64,000 nt of DNA from Dehalococcoides mccartyi (GCF_001889305.1 NZ_CP013074.1:620001-684000), one strand, 5' to 3'; positions 16,887 through 25,505 are shown, counted from the stretch's first letter. Numbers and translations: made by a program. The notes: a model not told the origin generated them from the letters alone.

Positions 16887-17978
16887 ATGGGTGTTAATAC
16901 AAATCTGAATAAGGAAAACTGCCCGGCAGTTCCCAGCGGTATGCACCCCCACTGGAGGGGACGAATTATTGCTATGGCCGGATTATTTGGACTACTGCTT
17001 TTGGCGGCTATTTTTGCTATATCGTTCGGTTCGGTTGAAGTGCCGTTTTTTACCACTATATCTATCATGATTTCAAAAATTCCCTTCGTAAATATTATCC
17101 CGGACTGGACTGTAAACACACAAACCATTATTTGGGATATCCGTTTACCTAGGGTTTTGCTGGCCGGGGTGGTGGGTATGGCTTTGGCTGTAGCCGGGGC
17201 TACTTATCAGGGGCTTTTCCGAAACCCTCTGGCAGACCCGTATCTTATCGGTGTGGCACAAGGTGCAGCCGTAGGCGCAGTATTGGGGTTGATACTTGGT
17301 ATTGGTTTTGATGTTCTGGGTATTTTTACTACGCCATTGTTTGCTTTTGCTGGGGCTTTCGGGGCGGTAGGGGTAGTGTATATGCTTGCCAGAGTGGGAA
17401 ACCGCCTGACTGTGACTACCTTGATACTGGCCGGTGTGGCGCTGGGGTCATTCCTTACGGCTATTGTATCGTATCTTATTACGGTTAGCGGTGACAAGAT
17501 TCACTCTGTTATGTTTTGGCTGATGGGTAGTTTTTCCATGGCCGGCTGGGAGAGTGTGAAGATAGCAATACCTATCGTAATCATAGGTACTCTGGTTATA
17601 CTCCTGTTTGCCCGTTCGCTGAATCTTATCCAGCTGGGTGAGGAGCAGGCTCAGGAACTGGGAGTGGATGTAGAACGAATGAAGATTATCCTCCTTACGG
17701 CGGCTACCCTGATAACAGCCGCGGCGGTATCTTTCGTGGGTATTATCGGTTTTGTGGGTATTATTGTTCCCCATGCCGTGAGACTGATCTGGGGGGCAGA
17801 CTACCGTTTTCTGCTGCCGCTTTCGGCTCTGGTGGGGGCGGTCTTTATGATAATGGCTGATATCGCTTCCCGTACTCTGGTTGCTCCCAATGAAATTCCG
17901 GTAGGGGCTATTACGGCTCTGGTAGGTGCGCCCTTTTTCCTGTATTTGCTTAGAAAACGCACTCGAATGCTCTTTTAG
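16887..17978 (+). CDS. btuC: Corrinoid ABC transporter permease (BtuC-like, FecCD family)
   Basis: This 363-residue protein has a hydrophobic pattern of about ten membrane segments. The FecCD signatures WDIRLPRVLLAGVVGMALAVAG-type (LPRVLLAGVVG) and NPLADPYLIGVAQGA are clear, as is GFVGIIVPHAVR before the last helices, which contacts the ATPase. The frame is open from 16833, but that start would run through a 28-base palindrome, so the ATG at 16887 is preferred; an ATG at 16941 is the other candidate. It couples BtuF to the BtuD ATPase encoded 11 bases later. Confidence 0.92.
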   Translation: MGVNTNLNKENCPAVPSGMHPHWRGRIIAMAGLFGLLLLAAIFAISFGSVEVPFFTTISIMISKIPFVNIIPDWTVNTQTIIWDIRLPRVLLAGVVGMALAVAGATYQGLFRNPLADPYLIGVAQGAAVGAVLGLILGIGFDVLGIFTTPLFAFAGAFGAVGVVYMLARVGNRLTVTTLILAGVALGSFLTAIVSYLITVSGDKIHSVMFWLMGSFSMAGWESVKIAIPIVIIGTLVILLFARSLNLIQLGEEQAQELGVDVERMKIILLTAATLITAAAVSFVGIIGFVGIIVPHAVRLIWGADYRFLLPLSALVGAVFMIMADIASRTLVAPNEIPVGAITALVGAPFFLYLLRKRTRMLF

Positions 17979-17989
17979 GTATATGAAAA

Positions 17990-18817
17990 ATGTTTGAACT
18001 TGAAGTAAGAGATGTAACCCTGGCATATGGTCCGGTTGATGTTCTGCGGAATGTCAGCTTTAAGACCATGCCGGGTGAGATGATTGGACTAGTGGGACCG
18101 AATGGTTCAGGCAAATCTACCCTGATAAAGTCTTTGGCCAGAGTAATAGAACCGCGTCTGGGCAATATTTATATAAACGGGCGTAATTCACGTTCCATAC
18201 CCCGTCTGGAACTGGCTAAGATGGTAGGGGTTGTCCCCCAGATACCTGTACTTCCCAGTGCTTTTACTGCCTTTGAGATTGTACTAATGGGGCGTAATCC
18301 ACATATGGGTACTTTTCAGTATGAAAGCCACAAAGATATTGCAATTGCCTGGGAGGCTTTGAAAAGGGCGGGTGTGCTGCATCTGGCTGAACGCCAGATA
18401 GGGGAGCTTTCCGGCGGGGAGATACAGAGTGTGGTTATTGCCCGTTCCTTGTGCCAGAAAACCGAAGCAATTTTGCTGGATGAGCCTACTTCCAACCTTG
18501 ATATAGGCCGTCAGATAGAGATACTTGACCTTATAAAGTCTGAGTGCCGTGAACGGAATATTACCGTAATCGCCGCCTTGCATGACCTTAATCTGGCTGC
18601 TCATTATTGTGAGAGGCTGATACTCATTGATAATAATGGAATTCATGCGGATGGCAGTCCGGTTGAAGTAATAACTACAGATAATATAAGCCGTGTTTAC
18701 GGCCCCGGCAGTTATGTTCATACCCATCCCTTAAGCGGTCTTCCGGCAGTATTGCCGCGTTTGGGTAATATCCGCTGTAATACAAATGGTGAAAAGGGAG
18801 GCACGGGTGCCCACTGA
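17990..18817 (+). CDS. btuD: Corrinoid ABC transporter ATP-binding protein (BtuD-like)
   Basis: The 275-residue ATPase shows the Walker A motif VGPNGSGKSTLIK, Q-loop VVPQIP, signature LSGGEIQ, Walker B ILLDEPTSNLD and switch histidine in AALHDLN. The signature is followed by SVVIARSL as in FecE/BtuD-type proteins. It lies in an uninterrupted operon between the permease and cbiZ and overlaps the latter. Confidence 0.92.
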   Translation: MFELEVRDVTLAYGPVDVLRNVSFKTMPGEMIGLVGPNGSGKSTLIKSLARVIEPRLGNIYINGRNSRSIPRLELAKMVGVVPQIPVLPSAFTAFEIVLMGRNPHMGTFQYESHKDIAIAWEALKRAGVLHLAERQIGELSGGEIQSVVIARSLCQKTEAILLDEPTSNLDIGRQIEILDLIKSECRERNITVIAALHDLNLAAHYCERLILIDNNGIHADGSPVEVITTDNISRVYGPGSYVHTHPLSGLPAVLPRLGNIRCNTNGEKGGTGAH

Positions 18818-19577
18818 GAAAATAAATATACGGACTGTTGCTGAATTTCACGGCATAAAGGCAGAGGTTATTAAGCACGAGGTCTGGGGTGTTCCCGCCA
18901 ATGCTTTAGTGGTTACTTTTCCCGAAGAACGGCGGGCACTTTCCGGCAGGCAGGGTTACCGCAAAGTAAAGGCAGTTTGCAATATTTATTTGCCGGATGC
19001 TATCTGGCCGCGTCTGCATAATGATAAATTAAGCTGGAATGGCTATTACCGTCAGGTTTTTTCCAAAGCCCTGAGTGCTATAGGCATTCCCCTTTCCAAA
19101 GTGCTGGTTTTATCCACCGGGGTTACCATGGATCATCTGGCCTTCCATGAGGAAAAACAGGGTGATTTGTGGGTGGCGGTTCTGGCTACTGCCGGGGTGG
19201 AGTCTAATGCCTTACGCATTGGGCAGGATAAGTCTTCGGGGATTGACCGCAACGGCAAGTTTAAACCCTTCGGCACTATAAATACTATTATTCTTACCAG
19301 TGAAAGCCTGCCGCAGTCTGCTCTGGCTTCCTGTTTTATAACCGCTACCGAGGCAAAGACTATCGCTTTGGATGAACTGGGTGTTATGAGTGCTTATACC
19401 CCCGGCCTAAAAGCCAGCGGCACTGGTACTGACCAGATAGCGGCAGTTTCAGGCACAGGTGATAAGGCAACCTACGTGGGCGGGCATACATTGCTGGGCG
19501 AACTTATGGGGCGGAGTGTTACCCTGGCCATAAAAGAAGCCCTGACCAAGCGTATTGCCAGCAGAAAAGGGCATTAG
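18807..19577 (+). CDS. cbiZ: Adenosylcobinamide amidohydrolase CbiZ
   Basis: The 256-residue protein matches CbiZ, which removes the aminopropanol tail (or the whole nucleotide loop, in bacterial versions acting on pseudo-B12) from imported corrinoids to give cobyric acid. Family segments seen are VLSTGVTMDHLAF, VLATAGVESNALRIG, GTINTIILTSESL and ATEAKTIALDELGV. The open frame begins at 18786, but the GTG at 18807 has GGGAGG five bases before it and is preferred; it overlaps btuD by 11 bases. Its place between uptake and loop-assembly genes fits corrinoid remodelling. Confidence 0.9.
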   Translation: MPTEKINIRTVAEFHGIKAEVIKHEVWGVPANALVVTFPEERRALSGRQGYRKVKAVCNIYLPDAIWPRLHNDKLSWNGYYRQVFSKALSAIGIPLSKVLVLSTGVTMDHLAFHEEKQGDLWVAVLATAGVESNALRIGQDKSSGIDRNGKFKPFGTINTIILTSESLPQSALASCFITATEAKTIALDELGVMSAYTPGLKASGTGTDQIAAVSGTGDKATYVGGHTLLGELMGRSVTLAIKEALTKRIASRKGH

Positions 19578-19578
19578 G

Positions 19579-20505
19579 TTGGAAGTCCTTTTTATATTCC
19601 TGCTGGCGCTCATTATTGATTTGGTTTTTGGAGACCCGCCTAATGCTTTTCATCCGGTAGCCTATATGGGCAGGGTAATTGCCTTTTTTGAGCGGGCAGG
19701 GTTTAAGGGCGGCCGGGTCTACCAGTTTGTTTACGGTATAGTCATGGTTTTTATTGCCATGGCACTTTTTTTTATACCGGTATATTTTCTGCTAGGCTGG
19801 CTGCATGGGGTAAACAGTGTAGTTTACATAATAGTGTCGGCCATTTTACTCAAGATGTGTTTTACGGTAACCGGCTTGCGTAAGGCAGCTTTGCTGATTA
19901 AGCAATTGTTAGAAAAAGATGACATTGCCCAGGCCCGTTTTGAGCTCCGCTCACTGGTTTCTCGTGATACCTCCAAACTGCCTCAGCCCAAACTGGTGGC
20001 GGCGGCGGTGGAATCTGTGGCGGAGAGTATCGGAGACGGGTTTGTGTCGCCGCTCTTCTTCTTTCTGATATTCGGCGTGCCCGGTGTTATGGCCTACCGG
20101 GTAGTGAGCACCTTTGACAGCATGGTGGGTTACCGCGGTAAATACGAACATCTGGGCAAGTTTGCTGCCAGATTTGATGATGTGCTTAATTTTATTCCGG
20201 CCAGACTGTCTGCCTTGTGCATACTTGTGTCCAGCCTCTTTGGGCGTTACAGCCCGGCAGGGGCATGGCGGATAATGTGGCGTGACCATGCCAAGACCCA
20301 AAGCCCCAATGCCGGCTGGCCAATGGCGACTGCAGCCGGTGCCCTTGAAGTTTGTCTGGAAAAAGTGGGACACTACTCTTTAGGGGATAATATCAGGGAG
20401 CTTGTTCCCCAAACTATCAGCCGTTCGCTGCTGCTTATAAACAGTGCGGCCTTTATCTGGGTCTTAATAAGCGCGGGAGTGATTTATTTTGTCCATATCG
20501 CCTAA
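19579..20505 (+). CDS. cbiB: Adenosylcobinamide-phosphate synthase CbiB
   Basis: This integral membrane protein of 308 residues joins cobyric acid to aminopropanol phosphate, rebuilding the side chain removed by CbiZ. The typical opening LIIDLVFGDPPNAFHPVAYMGR, the SLVSRDT motif, the FSP-like segment VSPLFFFLIFGVPGVMAYRVVSTFDSM and MWRDHAKTQSPNAGWPMA are present. No ATG is available near the start; TTG at 19579, one base after the cbiZ stop, gives the family N-terminus with AAAGGG upstream. A TTG at 19555 is possible. The gene overlaps cobD by 17 bases. Confidence 0.9.
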   Translation: MEVLFIFLLALIIDLVFGDPPNAFHPVAYMGRVIAFFERAGFKGGRVYQFVYGIVMVFIAMALFFIPVYFLLGWLHGVNSVVYIIVSAILLKMCFTVTGLRKAALLIKQLLEKDDIAQARFELRSLVSRDTSKLPQPKLVAAAVESVAESIGDGFVSPLFFFLIFGVPGVMAYRVVSTFDSMVGYRGKYEHLGKFAARFDDVLNFIPARLSALCILVSSLFGRYSPAGAWRIMWRDHAKTQSPNAGWPMATAAGALEVCLEKVGHYSLGDNIRELVPQTISRSLLLINSAAFIWVLISAGVIYFVHIA

Positions 20506-21595
20506 GCCGCAGGTAGAAAAATTAAAGCCGTGTTATCACGGCGGGCCGAACTATGCCGAGCTTAGAAAACTTGGTATCAGCCCGGATGCGATTATGGATT
20601 TTTCGGTAAGTTCAAATCCCTATCCGGCACCTGCAGAGATAAAAGAAGCCCTGTGTTCCTTGGTTATTGACCGCTACCCTGACTCTGATTCTGTCGAACT
20701 CAAAGAATATCTGGCGGGCAGGCTTTCGCTTAAGCCCGAAAACCTGATTGTAGGCAGCGGCTCTATGGAAATTATCCGTCTGGTTGCCGGGGCATATTTT
20801 GGGGTGGGGGATACGGTTTTAATACTTAAACCCACCTTCGGGGAATATGAACTGGCAGCAGAAGTGGCCGGTGCGGATATAATTGAGCAGTGGGCAGACG
20901 AAGAGAGCGGATTTAAGTTTGATTTGGATTTAACCTGCCGCATTATTAAAAAACACCAGCCCAAAGCGGTATTTATCTGCAATCCCAATAACCCTACCGG
21001 GGTTTATCTTTCCAAAGCGGATATTGAAAAAGTGCTGAGCGTCTGCACTGATACCCTGCTGGTGCTGGACGAAGCTTATATAGCCTTTGCTGAAGACTGC
21101 TGGAAAGCAGCAGATTTGCTTGAAACGGGCAATATTATAGTTATCCGCTCTATGACCAAAGACTGCGCTTTGGCCGGGCTGAGGTTAGGTTATGGCATGG
21201 CCTCGGCGGAGATAATAAACAACCTTAAAAAGGTCTGTCCGCCGTGGAATGTTAATGCTGCCGCCCAAAAAGCAGGATTAGTTTGCTTACGTCACCCCAG
21301 CTATCTAGCGGAATCTGAGAAAAAGATAAAGGCCTCTAAGGAGTATCTCAGGCAGGGTTTTGCAGGCTTGGGCTTTAGAGTACTGCCCTCCGAGACCAAT
21401 TTTTTCCTGATGAAAGTGAAAAAGGCCGCAGATTTCCGTTTGGCACTCCTGAAGCACGGGCTTATGGTGCGGGACTGCACTTCATTCGGCTTGCCGCAGT
21501 ATGTCCGCATTGCTCCCCGCACCCAAAGTGAGTGTGAACGCCTGCTTGCGGTTGCGGCTGAATTGAAAAGTAAGTCTGAGATTTATCCAGCCTGA
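20489..21595 (+). CDS. cobD: Threonine-phosphate decarboxylase CobD
   Basis: This PLP-dependent class I/II aminotransferase-fold protein (368 residues) resembles CobD, which makes (R)-1-amino-2-propanol O-phosphate from threonine phosphate for CbiB. The opening KPCYHGGPNYAELRKLGI, the motif DFSVSSNPYP, IFICNPNNPTG-type (VFICNPNNPTGVYL) and the PLP lysine region RSMTKDCALAGLRLGY are visible. It is distinguished from histidinol-phosphate aminotransferase (HisC) mainly by the HGG opening and by its place after cbiB. The start is TTG. Confidence 0.87.
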   Translation: MSISPKPQVEKLKPCYHGGPNYAELRKLGISPDAIMDFSVSSNPYPAPAEIKEALCSLVIDRYPDSDSVELKEYLAGRLSLKPENLIVGSGSMEIIRLVAGAYFGVGDTVLILKPTFGEYELAAEVAGADIIEQWADEESGFKFDLDLTCRIIKKHQPKAVFICNPNNPTGVYLSKADIEKVLSVCTDTLLVLDEAYIAFAEDCWKAADLLETGNIIVIRSMTKDCALAGLRLGYGMASAEIINNLKKVCPPWNVNAAAQKAGLVCLRHPSYLAESEKKIKASKEYLRQGFAGLGFRVLPSETNFFLMKVKKAADFRLALLKHGLMVRDCTSFGLPQYVRIAPRTQSECERLLAVAAELKSKSEIYPA

Positions 21596-21624
21596 TTGAC
21601 TGGCAGGGTTTTGTCTGATATAGT
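21596..21624 (+). promoter_or_regulatory. Promoter of the riboswitch-cobTSCU unit
   Basis: TTGACT (21596-21601) and TATAGT (21619-21624) are 17 bp apart, and TGA directly precedes the -10, giving an extended element. It begins immediately after the cobD stop. The expected start near 21631 coincides with the first base of riboswitch stem P1. Confidence 0.8.
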
Positions 21625-21630
21625 TTTTAA

Positions 21631-21798
21631 TGGTGATTAGTAAACGGAACACGGTTTGAATCCGTGGCGGTCCCGCCGCTGTAACCGGGGACTTTGGTTT
21701 CTTAAAGCACTTTTTGTGCGGCCACTGTCAGGGCAGTACCCTGATGGGAAGGGCGGAACCGGGGGATAATCCGGAAGCCAGAAGACGTGTTAACACCA
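21631..21798 (+). promoter_or_regulatory. Cobalamin riboswitch 3 (class I, AdoCbl type)
   Basis: This is a classical, long cobalamin riboswitch. TGGTG at 21631 closes with CACCA at 21794-21798. The core reads CACGGTTTGAATCCGTGGCGGTCCCGCC-like bases (GGCGGTCCCGCCGCTGTAA), then GCCACTGTCAGGGCAG, GGGAAGG and GGAAGCCAGAAGAC, the B12 box region. It has the extra peripheral helices missing from elements 1 and 2. It is followed by a terminator and then cobT, so corrinoid should shut off the loop-assembly genes. Confidence 0.93.
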
Positions 21799-21817
21799 AA
21801 CCGGATACCTGATGGTA

Positions 21818-21868
21818 AAGGGGCCGGCTCATCTTGAAGATATTTTGAGATGTGCCAGCCCCTTTTTT
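21818..21868 (+). terminator. Riboswitch-controlled terminator before cobT
   Basis: AAGGGGCCGGCTCATCT pairs with AGATGTGCCAGCCCCTT over about 17 bp with two mismatched or G-U positions, followed by a run of six T. It is the expression platform of riboswitch 3, about 100 bases before cobT. Confidence 0.9.
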
Positions 21869-21966
21869 ATTTGGGCAGGCGCCAGAGGAGGATAAACTGA
21901 GCATAGCCTGAAGTGCTAAAAATTGATATACCCTAATCAAAGTTTTTAATAAAGGAGTTTAGAAAT

Positions 21967-23025
21967 ATGGAACTATTAAATGCAACACTTGCAAAGATAC
22001 ACGGGCTTGATAAAGAGGCCATGACCAAGGCTCAGGCCCATCAGGATATCCTGACTAAACCTCAAGGGTCTTTAGGCAAGCTTGAAGCCATTGCGGTTCA
22101 GCTTGCAGGCATTCAGGGGGATGCCAAGCCCCAAACTGCCCGCAAAGCCATTATAACTATGGCTGGCGACCACGGCATTATTGATGAGAAGTTTCACAAC
22201 TGGCCCAAAGAAGTAACCGCCCAGATGCTGCAAAATTTCGCCCATGGCGGTGCCGCCATAAATGTCCTTTCCAGACAGGTGGGGGCGCGTAATGTGGTGG
22301 TTGCTTTGGGGGTGGCCACCCCCATGGCGGAAGACCCGAATATAATCAACCGCAATATTGCCCCCGGCACCAATAACATGGTTTACGGCCCGGCTATGAC
22401 CCGCGAGCAGGCGGTAAAAGCTATTGAGACCGGTATAGAGATTGTAACCGCCGAGGTTAAAAAGGGGCTGGATTTGGTAGGTACCGGTGATATGGGTATC
22501 GGCAATACTTCCCCCTCCGCCGCTATTTGCTCTGTCATTACCGGGCGGTCACTTGAAGAGGTAACCGGGCGGGGTACCGGTGCTTCAGACGAGCAGATGA
22601 AGCTGAAACGCAACGCCATTGCCAAGGCAATTTCCCTTAACAAACCCAATGCCAAAGATGCGCTGGATGTGCTGTCTAAGGTGGGCGGCTATGAAATAGG
22701 CGGTTTGGCAGGGGTAATACTGGGTGCGGCTGCTAACAGAGTGGGGGTGGTTGTAGACGGCTTTATTTCAGGTGCGGCGGCACTTATTGCGTATACTATC
22801 TGCCCGCAGGTAAAGGACTTTATGTTTGCCGCTCACCAGTCGGTAGAGCCGGGACACCGTATTTTGCTTGAACATATGGGGCTGGATGCTATTTTGAAAA
22901 TGGATATGCGGCTGGGTGAAGGCACAGGTGCCGCCCTTGCCATGAATATTATCGAAGCATCCAACCGTATCCAGCACGAGATGGCCTCTTTTGCAGATGC
23001 CGGGGTTTCCGAAAAGCAAAGTTAG
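21967..23025 (+). CDS. cobT: Nicotinate-nucleotide:dimethylbenzimidazole phosphoribosyltransferase
   Basis: The 352-residue enzyme activates the lower-ligand base (dimethylbenzimidazole or related) as alpha-ribazole phosphate. Visible motifs include LTKPQGSLGKLE, MAGDHGIIDE, NFAHGGAAINVL, GTGDMGIGNTSPSAA and the active-site glutamate in EHMGLDAILKMDMRLGEGTGAAL. The length is normal. AAAGGAG precedes the ATG at about 8 bases. Lower-ligand choice matters in Dehalococcoides because its reductive dehalogenases accept only certain corrinoids (literature knowledge). Confidence 0.95.
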   Translation: MELLNATLAKIHGLDKEAMTKAQAHQDILTKPQGSLGKLEAIAVQLAGIQGDAKPQTARKAIITMAGDHGIIDEKFHNWPKEVTAQMLQNFAHGGAAINVLSRQVGARNVVVALGVATPMAEDPNIINRNIAPGTNNMVYGPAMTREQAVKAIETGIEIVTAEVKKGLDLVGTGDMGIGNTSPSAAICSVITGRSLEEVTGRGTGASDEQMKLKRNAIAKAISLNKPNAKDALDVLSKVGGYEIGGLAGVILGAAANRVGVVVDGFISGAAALIAYTICPQVKDFMFAAHQSVEPGHRILLEHMGLDAILKMDMRLGEGTGAALAMNIIEASNRIQHEMASFADAGVSEKQS

Positions 23026-23033
23026 GTGTATTC

Positions 23034-23042
23034 TGGTATAAT
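23034..23042 (+). promoter_or_regulatory. Extended -10 promoter in front of cobS
   Basis: TGGTATAAT, in the larger word TTCTGGTATAAT, lies 20 bases before the cobS ATG. The same 12-base word occurs at 38352-38363. It would permit cobSCU transcription independent of the riboswitch; there is no clear -35. Confidence 0.5.
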
Positions 23043-23062
23043 CCCGGTTTGAGGAAATATAT

Positions 23063-23827
23063 ATGGGTTCATTCTTAGCGGCTTTCCGCTTTCTTACCAA
23101 TATACCTGTACCCTGGCTGAAAGAAGACTGGCAGGGGGAGAAGTCACATCTGGATTTTGCCCGCTCACTTGGCTTCTACCCCCTGGTGGGTTTAATTGTC
23201 GGGTTGATACTGGCCGGTTTGAGTTGGGTTTTCACCCTTTTTTTACCTGATGTACTCACGGCCGCTTTGCTGACAGTAAGCCTAGTGGTGATTACCGGCG
23301 GTTTGCATCTTGACGGCTTGACAGATACTTTTGACGGTATTGCCGCCGGACACAAGTCATTTGAACGCGCCCAGGAGGTAATGCATTTGCCGGGGGTGGG
23401 GGCTATCGGGGTACTTGCGGCAATCTGCCTTTTACTTTTAAAGTTTGCCGCTATCGTTAGCCTTCCTTCAGGCAGTTTCATAACCGGGCTTATCCTGTTT
23501 CCTTTAATCAGCCGCTGGGCTATGGTCTATGCGGTGGTTTGTTACCCGTATGTCAGGTCACAGGGTTTGGGCAAAGAGCTTAAGGGCGGGTCTGCAAAAG
23601 CCAGCTTGTGGCTTGCTACCATTTTCTGTCTGGCAGTCTGTGTAATACTGGGCGGCTGGGCAGGGTTGCTGGCTATGTTCGGCAGCTGGCTGCTGGTTAT
23701 GTATCTGGCATCTTTCTTTAGACGCAGGCTTGGCGGACTAAACGGGGATACTTACGGCTCAATTAACGAATTTACCGAGGTAGCGGCGCTGATATTTATA
23801 GTGGCCTTGTCCGGGTATTTCAGCTGA
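23063..23827 (+). CDS. cobS: Cobalamin-5'-phosphate synthase CobS
   Basis: This membrane protein of 254 residues joins GDP-cobinamide and alpha-ribazole (phosphate) to finish the corrinoid. FLTNIPVP opens the protein, the acidic motif GGLHLDGLTDTFDGIAAG is the metal site of the CobS/phosphatidyltransferase-like family, and NGDTYGSINEFTEVAAL closes it. GAGGA precedes the ATG. Confidence 0.94.
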   Translation: MGSFLAAFRFLTNIPVPWLKEDWQGEKSHLDFARSLGFYPLVGLIVGLILAGLSWVFTLFLPDVLTAALLTVSLVVITGGLHLDGLTDTFDGIAAGHKSFERAQEVMHLPGVGAIGVLAAICLLLLKFAAIVSLPSGSFITGLILFPLISRWAMVYAVVCYPYVRSQGLGKELKGGSAKASLWLATIFCLAVCVILGGWAGLLAMFGSWLLVMYLASFFRRRLGGLNGDTYGSINEFTEVAALIFIVALSGYFS

Positions 23828-23846
23828 AACAGAGGGAGTTTATAGC

Positions 23847-24449
23847 ATGAAACTGATACTGGTGCGTCACGGGGAGACCGAAACAGATAACTACCGCCGT
23901 TACTGGGGGCATAGTGATATCGGCCTTTCAGACTCCGGCCATGCTCAGGCTAACTCCCTGCGGGAATATTTGTCTGCGGTCAGGATAGATGCCATTTATT
24001 CCAGCCCTCTTAAGCGCTGCACGGAAACTGCTGAAACCATTGCCTACGGGCGGCCTCTTTCAGTCAATAAAAATAATGACCTGAAGGAAATAGATTTCGG
24101 GCGGGTAGAGGGCCTTACCTACGATGATGTTTTAGAACGCTACCCGGATATTGCCCAGAAATGGGCTGAGGGCAGCTTTGACGTGCATTTCCCGGACGGG
24201 GAAGGCATGGAACATTTTGCCCAGCGGGTTGTTAAATTTGTAAAAATGCTCTCCAAGCACCGGGAGGATGAGACTTTATTACTGGTGGGGCACGGGGGTG
24301 TTTTCCGTATCCTTATCTGCCATTTTCTGGGCATTGATTACAAACACTGGTGGCAGTTTACGCTGGGTGTTGGCTCGGTAACTGTTCTGGATATTTACCC
24401 TGAGGGGTCTATACTGGAAAAACTGAACGACAAGTCCCACCTTAGCTGA
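23847..24449 (+). CDS. cobC: Histidine phosphatase, probable alpha-ribazole phosphatase CobC
   Basis: The 200-residue phosphoglycerate-mutase-like phosphatase has the catalytic LVRHGETE near the N-terminus, SSPLKRCTETAE, the acid DFGRVEGLTYDD and the second histidine in LLVGHGGV. In this gene context it most likely removes the 5'-phosphate from alpha-ribazole or cobalamin phosphate. The family is broad, so the substrate rests on the neighbours cobS and cobU. Confidence 0.88.
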   Translation: MKLILVRHGETETDNYRRYWGHSDIGLSDSGHAQANSLREYLSAVRIDAIYSSPLKRCTETAETIAYGRPLSVNKNNDLKEIDFGRVEGLTYDDVLERYPDIAQKWAEGSFDVHFPDGEGMEHFAQRVVKFVKMLSKHREDETLLLVGHGGVFRILICHFLGIDYKHWWQFTLGVGSVTVLDIYPEGSILEKLNDKSHLS

Positions 24450-24501
24450 TTTTGGTGTAAGTTCAGGCAGGGCGTTTTTATAATACCGGAGGGTCATTAA
24501 A

Positions 24502-25068
24502 ATGAATTATTTACTTATCGGCGGTGCCCGCAGCGGCAAAAGCAGTTATGCTGAGGAACTGGCCAAGTCCATAGGCGGCAAGGTTATGTTTGTAGCAACT
24601 GCTGAAGCCGGTGATGATGAAATGAAAACCCGTATCCTGCGGCATCAGCAGGCCCGTCCGCCCGAATGGGGGCTTATAGAGGCCAGTTTGGGGGTGGGTG
24701 AGAAAATAAGTGCTTACAGGGAAAATGCTGATGTGATTATACTTGACTGTATTACCCTGCTGGTAAATAACATAATGTGCCGGTATATGCTTGACCATGG
24801 TGATGAACTTGGTGGTGATGCGGCAGACTATCTGGATGCGGCGGTTAAAAAAGAAATAAATGATATAATACTGGCTATGAAAAAGACGGGTGCGTCATTT
24901 ATTGTGGTGACCAATGATGTGGGTGCGGGGCTTATCCCGCCCAATGCCATGGCCAGAGTCTATCGTGATTTGCTGGGAAGGGCAAACCAGATGCTGGGTG
25001 CATATGTTGAATATGTTTACCTGATGGTGGCCGGATTGCCTATGCAGGTTAAACCGTTACTTCGTTAG
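24502..25068 (+). CDS. cobU: Adenosylcobinamide kinase / guanylyltransferase CobU
   Basis: The 188-residue bifunctional enzyme phosphorylates adenosylcobinamide and transfers GMP to it. It has the P-loop GGARSGKSSYAEELA at the N-terminus, VATAEAGDDEMKTRILRHQQARP with the guanylylated-histidine region, ILDCITLLVNN as a Walker B and VVTNDVGAGLIPPN. GGAGG lies before the ATG. It ends the cobTSCU unit and is followed by a strong terminator shared with the convergent trxA. Confidence 0.95.
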   Translation: MNYLLIGGARSGKSSYAEELAKSIGGKVMFVATAEAGDDEMKTRILRHQQARPPEWGLIEASLGVGEKISAYRENADVIILDCITLLVNNIMCRYMLDHGDELGGDAADYLDAAVKKEINDIILAMKKTGASFIVVTNDVGAGLIPPNAMARVYRDLLGRANQMLGAYVEYVYLMVAGLPMQVKPLLR

Positions 25069-25094
25069 TGGCAGTTTTGTAATATACATTATAT

Positions 25095-25122
25095 AAAAAC
25101 CCCCGGATATCCGGGGGTTTTT
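25095..25122. terminator. Bidirectional terminator between cobU and trxA
   Basis: AAAAACCCCCGGAT and its exact complement form a 28-base perfect palindrome with A-run and T-run on the two sides, so it can end transcripts from both convergent units. Confidence 0.93.
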
Positions 25123-25147
25123 ATAATTTCCGTTATTGGAGAAGAGT

Positions 25148-25471
25148 TTACTTCTGAATCAGCTGGTCAATCTTCTGGCTTAAGGCAGATTCGGGTACTG
25201 CACCTACCACCATATCAGCTACCTGACCGCCCTTGAAAAACAGCAGGGTAGGTATGGACATAACCCGGTATTGGGCGGCAGTGGTTTTATTTTCATCTAC
25301 ATTCAGCTTGCAAAATTTAAACTTACCTTCGTATTTAGTAGATAATTTGTCTATTATGGGGGCTACCATACGGCAGGGGCCGCACCACGGAGCCCAAAAA
25401 TCCACCAGTACGGGCTTAGCTGATTTCAATACTTCAGCTTCAAAGTTCTGGTCGGTTATTTCCATTACCAT
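25148..25471 (-). CDS. trxA: Thioredoxin
   Basis: The 107-residue protein is a typical thioredoxin with the active site WCGPC at residues 29-33, the cis-proline in MSIPTLLFF and the buried aspartate in VLVDFWAPW. It reduces protein disulfides in the cytoplasm. The open frame reaches 25534, but that position lies in the -35 box of the promoter; the ATG at 25471 has AAGGAG seven bases upstream and gives the normal length. Confidence 0.95.
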   Translation of the reverse strand: MVMEITDQNFEAEVLKSAKPVLVDFWAPWCGPCRMVAPIIDKLSTKYEGKFKFCKLNVDENKTTAAQYRVMSIPTLLFFKGGQVADMVVGAVPESALSQKIDQLIQK

Positions 25472-25505
25472 ATCGTTTCTCCTTAGTGTATTCGTATCTC
25501 TTCTA

